Below are positions 49,071-60,750 of a stretch of DNA of 64,000 nucleotides, in pieces; within the stretch, counting starts at the first letter, position 1; each line of letters opens with the position of its first letter. The stretch comes from Neopestalotiopsis rosae. Taxonomy: Eukaryota > Ascomycota > Sordariomycetes > Amphisphaeriales > Sporocadaceae. The stretch spans positions 4,340,001 to 4,404,000 of the forward strand of contig JALGAS010000004.1 in NCBI GenBank assembly GCA_023078685.1, given 5' to 3'. The notes beneath the pieces are model-generated. The model was given only the letters and a program-made list of their open reading frames with translations, had not been told where the DNA came from and ran no database searches. The translations under genes and the position numbers were made by a program.

Positions 49071-51540
49071 ATGTTTGGTGGACTCGCCAATTTGTGTAAG
49101 TTCAATCTTCTATTTGTCTTGGTACGTCTGATTTGGGGGACACGAGACGTTCAAGGGTCTCTGGCGTTGCGTTGCTTTGCCCTACCAGCCGGAATGGATC
49201 TCGTAATCACCGTGCCGTGTCGAGAAAGCAATTCAGTGCTTATTATGCAAGTGCAATGACGATGAAGAGGCCGCCGAGCAATACAGCATATGTATGCTCC
49301 GTTCTTGTCGATCGGTACGCTACGCATGATCCATGGATGGTGGGCCGAAGAAACCGGCATGCATGATCTACAAGCACGTCGACGATATATTTCATGCGGG
49401 TCCAAGCTCCCCCGAAGTATGATGCCCGGCGGAGTGCTATCATGGAACCCGCGATGGAACCCGCGCCGGTCGATCGTCTTGGCCAAAAAGGTGTGAGCCA
49501 GGCCGGCTTCTACCCTGCCCACGACTATGTTGTTAGTCTACCTAGGCAAAGCAGGACGGGCGTGATCGCCGGTGCTTACTCATTCGTCGTTTCCCAAATT
49601 ATGCTACAGTACATACTACTATTCTGCCCTCAGACCCAGCCCTTTTACTCTACTACCACCGCTTTGCTTCTTCTGGCATTATCTTACATATTACCGCAGT
49701 GCAACCAGCAGTCATTGGCCCGCCGCCCAAGAATGTACCCCCGGCAACTCCTGTCCAGCTCCCGGATTTCTCTCCACTAGCTCCGGGGTCTGCTACGCGA
49801 CATCCGTCTCTGGTGCGGTTCTTGCAGTCATTGCATCGACCGGCAGGGCTGAGCGAGGCACATTTTGAAGCCTTGGGACTCAAGCTACATCCCAATGCTC
49901 AGTCTGAGGAGATTCTACCCGACCCATCATTTCTCCCTCCGACATCCGAGGAATGTGACAAGCTAAAGTCGGACCAGTCTGAAGCGAAAACTGCAGCATT
50001 TTGCTTCCCCCTGTGCAACGGAAATACGTCTCCAGAGGCAAGAGCATATCTAGAGAGGCGGGATGAGCTTGCTATAGAAAATCAGGCCGCTTTCCGTACC
50101 GTTCGTCGAATTCGGCCCGAACCTGGTGTCAAGGCAGCCAGACTCGGCAATTGCTATGAGTTCTACCGACAACTCGAGCAGATGGCTGGGTATTGGGATG
50201 ACACATCACTACCGCCCCTAGAACAGGATGAAAACGACCAAGATGAGGCAGAGGACAGCAAGCCCGCAAAGGTGTCCTCCCCTCAACCGAAGCCACTGGA
50301 CGCCAGTATAGAACAAATGCAGCTCTCTCTCATTGGCGCACTGTCTGCTCCCGAATCCCATTCACGTTCCGAGCCCGGTGGTTCGCAAGACAAATCGTCC
50401 TGGCGTGTTACGTATCGGACATCGAGTGGAAACACTATGCCAGCGGAAGTGAGACATCATGTTGTTAGTGCTTTCCTCAAGCTCGTGTCTTACGACTTTG
50501 GCTGCAATATAACAGCACCCCGGACCGAGCCGAGGTTACAATTGCTCACCCCAAGGCCCTCTTCCAAAATGATAACCTCAGCTACGCCTGAAAATAATGA
50601 GCAGCGGCATTTGTGCGGACAGGTGGCCTCCTACTTTCCGTCGGGATGCGTGTTCCTGGTTCGTATGCCCACGACGCGCGAGGCTGCCAGGTCTGGCATT
50701 GTCGAGGGGCCGCTTGCTGCTGTCTCGGCTCGCAACACGACGAGCTTCTCGTCGCCTACCGAGAAGAACATAGATTTTGGCCGCGAGCTTATTGCTGCAT
50801 TTATCACGGCCCAGCAGCGCTCCCGCGAGGGTAAAGAAGAAAAGCGTTTCGGCGAGGGCAAGTGGTGGGCGAATACGAAGCGCTGGGGAGGCGGCCCGGG
50901 AGGTCCTATAGGCCGGGAAGTCGAGGGCGGCGTGGCAGGCGACAAGGACAAGGGAAGCGCCGCCTCCACTGCAGCCAGCCCAGAGAAACCAGATTTTGCC
51001 TCTCTTGAGAGTAGCAATGGCGGCAAGCCACACTCCTCGTTGGACACAACACCAAAGGAGCGCCCGAGATCCCCGCCGCACCCCATCTCGCCGTCTTCGG
51101 GGCTACCCATGCGTGGCCCACCGGCCTCCAAGAAGCAGCGCAAGACGGGTCACTTGAGTATATACGATAATTACCGACAGGTCAAACTACCCTCGGCGAC
51201 ATGGGATAAAAAGGCACGATACAGCGCCATTGGCAAACTGCCCGGCGCCGATTACGATGACGTGTTTGTCATTAGCAGCCTGTTCCACCATATTTCCATT
51301 GTCAGGGTTCGCGTGCCCCTGCGTATTTTGGATATTCTTGCTGGTACCCCCGACGAGGAGGAGCAGCATGAGGGACAAAAAGCGGCAGACCAAGACAAGA
51401 GCTGGGGCGAGCTCCAGGTCTGGCGGAGCAAGTGGTTTGACCTCTTCCTCGCAGAGGACAGGCTCGAAGCACTGAGGCTCTTGTGGGGCATGAACGCCTG
51501 GATGATGCGCAAAGTCGACGATGACGATGTAAAAGGTTGA
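49071..51540 (+). CDS. Protein of unknown function, two-exon model with 8-codon first exon
   Basis: I do not recognise this family. The long frame (49700-51540) has no usable ATG: it stays open upstream to a stop at 49543-49545 without one, and the first internal Met is near residue 160. An ATG at 49071 starts 25 coding bases (MFGGLANL plus one base) that end at a consensus GTAAGT. Joined to the acceptor CCGCAG at 49694-49699, the frame runs on as LLQPAVIGPPPK. The model gives 621 aa and a 604-nt intron. Visible blocks: HPSLVRFLQSLHRPAGLSEAH (split here by count; about 42-62), a Gly-Asn-Thr/Arg-Glu helical block (about 115-170), a segment with SSWRVTYRTSSGNTMPAEVR (about 240), a basic Gly/Pro/Ser linker (about 405-485), and a C-terminal ordered block with VFVISSLFHHISIVRVRVPL. 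No signal peptide or membrane segment is seen. Confidence 0.7.
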
Positions 51541-52088
51541 GAGGAACGTCAAAGAGCTTCTCGAGGTTTCCTGACTCATTACACAAGCGACTGAAATGAG
51601 AAAGATTGCCACGGCCTATAGTTGTTGGGTGAGAACCAAAGGTTATGGAAATAAGTGGAGCGGCAAATTGTCTCTTTTCCGATTGTATTTTTCTCATTTC
51701 AGTCTCATGGACCTTGTGTGACGCTGATAGGCAAGCATCTTAAATCAAATTATCCTCCGTACATGTACAAGCCTGCCCATAGGGTTTTGCATGAGAAACG
51801 ATCTATGCAAACAATTACAACGCCTAGCCGAACTCGTTCCGACAATGGAAAAACAAACGCTTTTGAAAAGTAATCCCTCCATGCAAACTCCGGTGATACC
51901 CTAATGCTCCATTGCGATCATGCCAGTCGCGAGCAAGAACTCCCTTGTAGCCCTATGAATTTTTTGGTGTATAATAGGCACAAGCGACATCCAGTCGCAG
52001 ATACAAGGTGTTCCACCCTTTTCAACCCGGGCGCCAATCCGCCTCGGGATACATTGCTTGAATGTCTGTCTACTCTTTGTTTTCATGA
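51541..52088. other. Convergent intergenic region (unknown gene / metacaspase)
   Basis: About 550 bp between two convergent stop codons. Only 3' flanking sequence with short frames is seen. Confidence 0.5.
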
Positions 52089-54168
52089 TCATATTATGAA
52101 AAGGAGATCCGTATCTATCATTAGTCATGTACAGTTAGTATAATAAAGCCTCGTCAAAATGTACGTTCTACCTGTATGATAGGCAGATTTCCCGATGCCA
52201 GGTGGTGAGACTGACTGAGAGGGTGGCTGCATGAGAGCTGTGGCTTCTGAGTGTAGCGTGTGGCCAGCTCATCCCGGATGCTGTTCAGAAGCTGCACATA
52301 ACTCTGCTGTGGCCTCTTCTTCAGAGCCGTGATAAAGGCCCACGACATGGCCCCAGTTGCTTGAGAAGCGATTGTGGCGTCGGCACTGTCAAGCATGTGT
52401 TAGTGAAATCGTACGACCTGGGTAGTGGGTGACTCGTGTGTTTGTAGGAAAGTGACAGGAAACTCTCTCTCCGCACGCTTTGACTGGTCTGCCGGCCCAA
52501 CGTGACTCGTCGCCCTAGACGCAAAGTCACAACCGTAGAAGGTTGTACTCTGGTCTAGAGCGTCCAAAAAAAAGAATAAATAACCTAAAACTAGTCTTCC
52601 AGGCCAATCGCTTGGCAAACCCATCCGAGCATGTATATCCAAAAACCCGTGACTCCAAATACAAGAAATTTTCCTCCAAAACGCCAAACGCACGTTTTTA
52701 GTGACCAGCCGAGTCATTATCATGAACATGGGCGTACATCTTGTGCCAGCGACATACAGGGGTATATAGAGAGAGAGAGATAGAAGAGAAAGAAAAACAA
52801 GAAATAGTGGGGGTATCAAGAGGAGGAGAAACACATCATGGAAGGGTATACGAACGATGTCTGATCATCCCTGCTTCCAGAAAGCATGATAACATCTGCA
52901 GCGGAGGTTTTTGTTGCCATTGCTCGGTTGTGGGCAGTTTCGCCATTTGTGGCCTTCTTGAAGAAGCCCATGACGTTTTTGGCGACACCAGCGATATCGC
53001 CTTGGCTGTACGATGAGATGACACCAAGCAGACCCTGACCAGCTTCCTTGGCCAGATTGGGCTCCTTGAGCATGCCTTGCGTCGAGTAGATATAGGGTAG
53101 ATCCAATGCAGTACCCGAGTGACACGAGTCGAAAATGGCTGTGAGACGGACACCACTCATCAAAGGCTTGACCATGATTCTGTGCATCTCATCGTCGGTG
53201 ATGTGGCCAACGGCGCGGAAATCCACCGGGTAGATGACCTCATCGTATCCATCGGCCTCATCACCATCCAGGTCTTTTGTTTGACCTCCGTGGCCTAGAG
53301 CGCGAGTTAGTTACAATCTGTCAAGATGCTTTGGATCTGCATATATTGCACAAAATATCATACCAGAGTAGTGAAAGAATAGCGAATCATTGGGCCTAGC
53401 GTCCTTGACGAGCCAGTGCATGGCGCGGAGGATATTTTGCTTGGTCGGCTGACTCATCGGGTTGTGTTGATCGTCGGTGAGAATGACCATGTCTTCGCGC
53501 TTGTAGCCAAAATGCTGGTTCAGATATGACGACATATTCCGTACGTCGTTGATGCAACCTCTGAGCTGACCGCGTTGACCAAAGTAGTTGATGCCCACAA
53601 GCAGGGCTTTCCTTCTGCCGGTACAGGCACTGTACTGAAATGCATAATTTTGAGGAGCGCCGTGGCCAAAGGACTGAGGGCCCGTAGGCGGCGGTGGCGG
53701 AGCAGCATTGTTGCCGTGGTTGTAAGAATTTGAATTCACCGTGGGCATGGCTGAAGATACTTGTTAGAAGCCATTTGTCGGCCGTCATTGAGAACAAGTA
53801 CGTACCGGGTCTGCCATATGAATTGCTATAGCTATGTTGTGGTTGATGCTGCTGCTGCTGCTGCTGTGGTGGTGCCTGTTTCTGTGTCAGTGGGAGACCT
53901 CTCGGCGCGTCCGGATATAGTCCCAGCTCACCTGATGGTAGGCGTATTGTGGTTGCTGTTGTGGTGGCGGGTGGCCTTGGTTATAGTAGGTCGGTTGGCC
54001 TTGAGGATAGCCGCCATAGCCCTGAGGAGGACTGGAAGGATCACGAGTTAGCCATCGTTTACCGGACATGGTTGGAACCATCGCGTACCCATTGTAGTAG
54101 TTGTTCTGCTGCTGATACTGCGGCTGGGGGGCTCCATAACCCCCTTGCGAATAACCATAACCCGACAT
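52089..54168 (-). CDS. MCA1: Type I metacaspase (Yca1/CasA)
   Basis: A caspase-fold cysteine peptidase that cuts after Arg or Lys. In fungi it acts in stress, ageing-related death and protein quality control. Seven exons close the frame: 54168-54089, 54031-53932, 53875-53806, 53750-53364, 53294-52856, 52385-52216 and 52114-52089. The product is 423 aa. The N-terminal 110 residues are Gln/Tyr/Gly/Pro-rich (prion-like, as in yeast Yca1) and include a short poly-Gln run. The peptidase domain starts at [13 protein letters not shown]. The catalytic His214 lies in YSGHGG and Cys270 in DSCHSG. The substrate-pocket block [12 protein letters not shown] ends exon 5. The last exon is only 26 nt and codes for the family-typical ending TDLLFII. 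The intron before exon 6 is 470 nt and starts with a weak GTTCGT donor. All other introns are 57-101 nt. Confidence 0.93.
53840..53868. repeat. CTG/CAG run coding for poly-Gln in the metacaspase
   Basis: GCTGCTGCTGCTGCTGCTG on the plus strand reads as five Gln codons followed by His-Gln in exon 3 of the metacaspase. This is a short length-variable site in the prion-like N-terminus. Confidence 0.85.
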
Positions 54169-54420
54169 GTTTGGCGAATGGGTCGACAACGACGACGATG
54201 ATGATGGCAGTGGCGATAGTCAATGAGGATGACTGATGATACTGGCTAAGCAGCAGCAAGACGGCTCGTGGGCGCGTCAGGGAGTTCTCGTCGATTCAGG
54301 GAGAGATGATGTATGAGGCGCAAAGATGGTAGGATGTCTCGGGGCAGAGAGCGGCCGTTGAAGCTCTATATGTATAGATAGCAGATGACGAGAAGGGTTG
54401 CGCAGAAGGCGGACCTAGAT

Positions 54421-54421
<1 letters not shown>

Positions 54422-54460
<39 letters not shown>
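54422..54460. repeat. (TAG)13 microsatellite in the metacaspase promoter
   Basis: About 13 uninterrupted TAG units lie some 255 bp upstream of the metacaspase start codon. On the sense strand of that gene they read (CTA)n. Confidence 0.95.
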
Positions 54461-54461
<1 letters not shown>

Positions 54462-55990
54462 TGCGAAGCGAAAGAGATATGATGTTTCCCAACGTGGAGA
54501 CGCCGAAGGGGCAGGGTCGGTGCCGGTCGACAACGATATCGCGGCAGTGGTGGTCAAAGAGGGGGGGCTGAGTATGTAGTGTAGTCCGTTCGGGAGCGGA
54601 TTATGCAGCGCGCTTTGGTTATGGAGTAGTAGGTAAGGTAGGTAGACAGCTAGGTACAGTAGCTACAAGGGAAGAAAAAATGTCGACCTGACTAAGGTTC
54701 GGAAGAGGTAAGCTTCTGGTCGACTTCTGATGCCATATCACACTTGCTCCTCCAGTGCCAAGCGCGTGTGGGAGAGGGAGCGAAAAGGAAATGTTCACGA
54801 CGGACGACACTAGGGATCCAGCAGGGCGGTCAGAGGCGCGACGAGGGGCAGGGGTCCAACTAGGGACAGGACCTGAATGCTTTGCCTGACCTTGCTACCT
54901 TGCTAGACCTCAAGCCCTCAGCAGTCAAGGCCTGTCAGGTCCCTTCAAGCTTGTCCTCTTTTTTTCCTTGTGGGCGGCGGCGGCGCGCACGCACGCAGCA
55001 CCACGCAGCACGCTCTGCACTACACCGGCATGGACCCGAATTGGGACGGGCGGGCATGTGGAGGAGAGACATGACCAGCAATGTGAACTTACAAGGAAGG
55101 GCTCGGTAGCAGGGGTGCGGGTGCCAGGAAGCGAGCGAGCGAGACGAGCGAGAGGTGTTTGCGAGCACGAAAGCGTGTGGAGTGTTTACTACGGGCGATG
55201 GTTTTGCTAGGTTGGGAATAGTAGCTAGGCAGCTGGAGAATGGAGCTGGCAGCAGAAAGAAAAAATAAAGAAAAAATAAAAAAAATAAAAAGGCGACGGA
55301 CACAAACGACGACGTGGTTGAGCGGGACGGCGGCGAGCGAGGCGTCCTTTGGCGTCTAGACCCTCGAGCTGCTCTTGGGGGTTAACATCTGCCGCGAGTG
55401 GTGGACGTAGTGGATTCTTGGCTCACTAGAGGATTCGGCGCCGGTCTTTTTGTTGATTGAGTACTCAGTGGAAGGCGGGGAGTCGGGGATTGAATTGATT
55501 GATGGATGCAAGCAGTTGCAGTAGGTAAGTTTTTTTTTAACTTCTTACCTGGGGTAAATTTCAGTAGAATCCAACGAGCTTGATGCTAGCAGATCAGTGT
55601 ATACACGCAGATGTTATCTGAGCGAAGAGTTGAGAAGGCTTTTTGGGCAAATGGTTGGGTCCAAGATGAAATTGTGATTGTTATTGTTGTTGTTGGTAAT
55701 GAGTCTTTCAGCTACAGATTTGAAGTGATAGGCACAGTGTATATCCCTTATTAGACATTGGTGATGTAAAAATGCCCGGGGCTTTTGATTCACTGTATTT
55801 GTTGTCACTCAATCACTGGCTCGATTCGGTCAAAGTCCTACATGCAAGCAACGCAACGGGATAGCAGGAGGCAAGGCAAGCGAGGGCAAAGGAATGGTAG
55901 GTGCGCTGGCCCGGCCACCAGGCCACCACAAAACACCGCACCGGCTGTCACGGAGTTTTCTCCTCGAGTCGTCGCGCGCGAAGGTATTTT

Positions 55991-56033
55991 GGAGGTCTGG
56001 GAGGTCTGGGAGGTCTGGGAGGTCTGGAGGTCT
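55991..56033. repeat. 9-bp tandem repeat GGAGGTCTG, about 4.8 copies
   Basis: Four full copies and one partial copy follow one another with no mismatch in the full copies. Because the unit is a multiple of three, it makes repetitive frames (E-V-W on one strand, P-D-L on the other) that look like protein but are not supported. Confidence 0.9.
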
Positions 56034-57097
56034 AGGCTGGGCAGGCATTGGAGAAATGATCGCCATACCTTACATGATAAGGCTTCCCTCCTTATTGCCG
56101 GGGGGTCCAGGTCCCCTCAATGACATAGGACCTAGGTAATAATGTACGTAGGTAAATGCCCAATGTTCCTCGGGTCGGACGAGAGAAACCCCCATTTGCC
56201 TGCCTGGTGCCATCCCATCCTGGTGGCCATCATCAACGGTTGGTCCGTGTTTACATACGTTTCTATGTTTCTATGGAGTTCTTGTGGATATCACAACTGC
56301 GCTGCATTCAATGGCGCTGCCACTGCTTCGGTTATGAGAAGGGGCAGTAAGGCAAAAACGGTCAAATATTGGGGTCACATGCACGTCACACCATTATTGA
56401 ATCTAGTGTAGTCAAAGAGGCATTATTACATTAGTATCTAACCTGGAAATAACCTACCCAGCAGCCAGGTAGACATTGGCGATATCAATCTACTTTTGAT
56501 TACTTAGGTCCGGCGCTTGCTCTCAGCTCCTCGGCTCGAATGATTTGAATGATAACATGCGATAACACTGTTTGGATACGTGCTACCATTACAAAGTAGT
56601 GATTCATTGCTCTCTCTAAGACTTTTTCTCGACTGCATCATTGATTATAATTATATCTTACTTACATGACATTTACAACGTTGTTGGAGTCTAATGCAAG
56701 TACGACCACCTGTGGGTTGTCACAGCCTCAATGCTCTCCCGATGACATGACCATACGTATCAATAATCCATAATTGTGAGTATAACAAATAAAGCAACGA
56801 CACAAAAATGCACCGACATGGAAATATAGTATGGAACTAAAAATAAAGTAAAAATGAAAAGAACAAACAATAGCTTGGCGCGTATTCGTGTATGAACCGC
56901 TGCAGTGTCCATGCAAATCTACAGTACCCGACATTACCTAGAACCGATTTCTTACCATTGATCGGACTGTCGCCTTCGGTCGATGCCGCCCGCCATCCGT
57001 CCGCAGCCTCCCTTGCACGTAGTTCCCTTTTGCACTTTCTCTCCCTGCTGCCCCAAAGATGCCTGATGCAACCCTTCTTCGCCTTTCCGCCCCGCCC

Positions 57098-57115
57098 AAA
57101 AAAAAAAAAAAAAAA
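57098..57115. repeat. Homopolymer of 18 A
   Basis: An 18-A run in the middle of the gene desert, preceded by a GC-rich C/T stretch. It is not next to a recognisable retroposed gene. Confidence 0.9.
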
Positions 57116-60100
57116 TCATACATAGTATGTCCCCCAGGGCCAAGCTTCAAAGTTCCCGATCTTTTTGACATCTCGGAACCTGATGTTCCCGCTCCCAGGG
57201 TAAGCTACATATGTCCTGATGTATGGGAATTTCGAACATCTAGACTCAACTGACACCCGAAAAACCACGACCTATTTGTCAGTTCATACCAGAAATAACT
57301 ACTTCGTCCGATGTGACTCTGTGATATCACCTGATTTTTATTTTTTTTCGTATCGTATCGCATCGCGCATCGGGTCTCGCATCTCGCATGGGTTAGCAAA
57401 ACTACTGTAGTAGGGCCCGTTGGCAAATCAATCGAACAATGAAGAAATTCCCCATCAATCTTCTCCAACATGCTCAATTGCTGACCAAACATCATGCCAC
57501 AATTCCCATAGACCCTTTTGCTAATAAACATTCAAGCTAGCTCGCGGTATCAGCTATGAGTCTAGACGCTGTGCTATCGTGATGGGCTAGGACGCATTCA
57601 ATATAGGTAGATTACCGAGCGGGAGCTACTTTTGTAAGCGGACTGTCCCCTACCCTTATTCTAGTTTTTTTCTTTCCTTCCTTTTCTCATATTCGCTTTT
57701 GGTCTTTTTTCTTTCCGGTCTTTTTTTTCTCCTACCTCGCTAACGGATATACCTTATTTGTCTGGAATAGTTTAATATGAGAGCGAAACAACGCTTCGAC
57801 AATAGTCTGAGGACCCTGGAAACTTTTTCCAATCCGTGTAAGTCATTCACGTAATTGCGATGTACCATAAAAAAAAGATAAAAAAAAAAAAAACTTTCCC
57901 AAAAACATCGATTTTCAGCTGCACCTGGAAGGATTGAGCTAGCTCGTCTTTTTTTTCCTTGTACCTGCGTATCAATTTAGATTTCACCCAAGTCTATTAG
58001 TGGTGCTGAGACACAGCCAACCAGTTCAGCCAACCGGCATGCAGCCGCGGCATTTTCTTTTTTTCCCTTTTACCTTCCTCTCCCTCTCCCTCTGTGTGGT
58101 GTCCATCCCATCTCATGTGTGGCTTGCTGCCAAAAACAGAGCCTGCGTGCCATTTTCTCCTGTGCGTCTCGCAAACCGTCCACTCATAGGCCTTGTACAG
58201 CCTGTCAAGGCTGTTCACTGTCACATATTAAGATTACTGCCTCGCATATCTACCCGTAATCCTTCTTGAGGCGTCTTGTTTACGCGTTCTGCTGGTCCGC
58301 CATGTGGCCATGAAGAAGAAGCCCATTCTGTCAAAGTCAGTCCGTCGTCGTCGGGTCGGTACTCGCCTGGTCCAAGTCCTCGTTTCGGCACATGTGTAAG
58401 TCTTGGTAATGAGACTACTAAGGTTATCTCTTTTGCAATGTTTACGAACAAGTCCACTTTGTGCTTGGCAACGAGACTCCAGACTTTCTCCAGACTTTCG
58501 ACATCACCAGCACGTCAGAGGGCCCAAGGGCATCTGGCCTTCTTGTAGGGAGTCTCGTGACTCGACTTCTAGTTTCATCGGGCCGCGTGTACTGGTTCTC
58601 CCCTCATGGCCAGCCAGAAGAGACCAAAGCAAAACTGTCGCTCCGGGTAGACTGGCCGTTTTCGTCCCACTTTCCGGGGCAGGACCAGAAGCCAGAGGAA
58701 TAAATCATCTAGTCATAATTTGGTTTGGTATTTTGGCTTTTGATCCGCTTCAAAGTCTGAGCGCGCGGGGCCCTTAAAGCCCGCCAGACGACAAAGAGGT
58801 TTAGGTATCAGGTAGAGAGAGGTCTAGGCCGGCTGTTGAAGAAGATGGGGTCTGCTCTCGGTTTCGATGATGGAAAATCCGCGGAGACTGGACATCCCAT
58901 CCCATCCCATCCTCCCCCTCGAGCCAATCCTGGGCCACCATCAACCACCCACATTCCTCTTCGGCAGCACGCATAACCTACCCTACCTCTCTGTACGTAC
59001 ATACATAGATTCACTGAGATATTGACAAGCTGCAAGTCCCTGGATCTGGCAAGGCCGCGGCGATCCCGAAACCAAAAGTGGCTGCCCAGCAGTAATACAA
59101 TCCAATCACCATGTCTCCCACGTTGTCGTCCTAGCCTATACCGGCATCAAGGGTGTCAGCCAGCACACCACATGCCATGTCAACCACTGTTTCGGGTCGC
59201 TCTAGCTTAGCTTTTCTCTCTCTTCCCTCCGATTGAACATTGTATGCATGTATTCAAGGATATACCATTAAAAAACATTGTTTCTTTCTTTCCCACCCCT
59301 ACCACTTTTTTTTTTGTGTTATGCCCGCGCGCTATGCACAACCTCACAGCCGGCTTGCGTGTTAGTGACCAGACTACTCATAGCTCTAGCCCTATCCTCA
59401 CTGCCTGCCGCAGGAGGGGAAATGGTTCGATTTTGTTCCCTCTTTGCCGCCCTCAAGGTCCGTGTAGCTGGAACCACTAAGCTGTACAAGTAAAGGAGCA
59501 CAATGTCCGGGCTTGGCAGGCAAAAGGAAACAATGTCCGTGAGGGAGGCAAGCAGAGGGGGGCAATGAGAAAAAAAAAGGGTTCGTGGCGTGACATACCC
59601 TCGTCTAGCTCCAAGCCATACAAGCCATGACAAGCCATGGGAGCAGAGAATATATGAAGCTAGGTAAGATATCTTCTGGGCCCCAGAGCCGCAAACATGG
59701 CGAAGCACGCAACATGTATGGGTATTGGAGAGAGGGAACAAAAAACGGCTTGCGGCTTTTGAGCTAGGCATGGATCGTCAGGTACACGCAGGTTTTTGTG
59801 GTTTGGGTCATATCCCCCCAAGACACAACCACAAACCACGACTCCGGGAGCAGCCACCCGCATGGTGGTATCGTGGTAAATCGGGTCCAAGGGGGGGCTA
59901 TACCGTTCCGTCTTATGATGATACCACGAATCGAGTATGCTCTGCGGCAGCTGCATGCCGCCCCCGGTCTGACATGCGTATTTGACTGACCTATCGATAT
60001 CTCAGAAAAAAAGGCCCATTGCTGGAAAAAAAAAACCCATGGGGGAAATTTGATGGCGGCTCGGAATAAGTGTGTGTGTGTGGTGGCATGGGCGAACCGT

Positions 60101-60258
60101 TGGGGTCCTTTACAACATTACATCACTTTTGTAATAATACAAGATACTGATTTTTCTTTTTCTTTGGGTTTTGCTTGTCTCACACAGATCATGATGATGA
60201 CTGCTGATGACTGCCGTTGCCGCTTCATCATCATCTTTTTTGACATGGATCTTTCGTA

Positions 60259-60295
60259 ACACACACATACACACACACACACTCTCTCTCTCTCA
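60259..60295. repeat. (CA)n(CT)n compound microsatellite, copy 1
   Basis: A CA repeat interrupted by one T (CACATACA), followed by a CT repeat. It shares the same interruption with copy 2, about 450 bp to the right. Confidence 0.9.
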
Positions 60296-60708
60296 TATAT
60301 TTCTTATTTTTGCAATGCCGACTTGGAACGTTACCATTCTGCTGGGAGATCGGAGCGCCTCGATTTGGTTTTCTGCCCGCCATGCAATGCAGCTTACTTC
60401 AGCTCCCGACGAGACAGGCGGTCAAAACCGTTCGACCAAGAGGAGGAGGAGGTTTCATGCAATCTTTCAACATGGCTAACCTTAGCTTCATCTGCCCCCA
60501 AGTGAAGATGACATCTTTGATATCGTCATCATCTTTCATAGTGAATAAGGTGAAAAAAAATAGGTGGAAAATGTAGTTGGTTTGTAGAAAGTAAATAAGC
60601 AACTTTTGCTAATTTGGCTGCTTTTCTCAGTTCATACACACAGCTGAAAGAATCCTGCCATGCACATAAGAACTCTTTTTCACAACTGCCGTTGCCCCCT
60701 TTGCCAAA

Positions 60709-60750
60709 CCACACACATACACACACACACACTCCCTCTCTATCTATCTG
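60709..60750. repeat. (CA)n(CT)n compound microsatellite, copy 2
   Basis: Near copy of the tract at 60259-60295: the CA part including the T interruption is identical over about 24 bases, while the CT part has diverged (CTCCCTCTCTATC). Confidence 0.9.

Noticed and set aside
55785..56123. 112-codon frame with repeated Glu-Val-Trp
   Set aside because: The repetition comes from the 9-bp tandem DNA repeat, not from selection on protein.
57098..57115. Poly-A run as a retroposon tail
   Set aside because: No open frame, target-site duplication or element body is visible next to it.
59319..59771. 150-codon minus-strand frame in the desert
   Set aside because: Cys/Ser/Leu-rich with chance-like composition and no motif.
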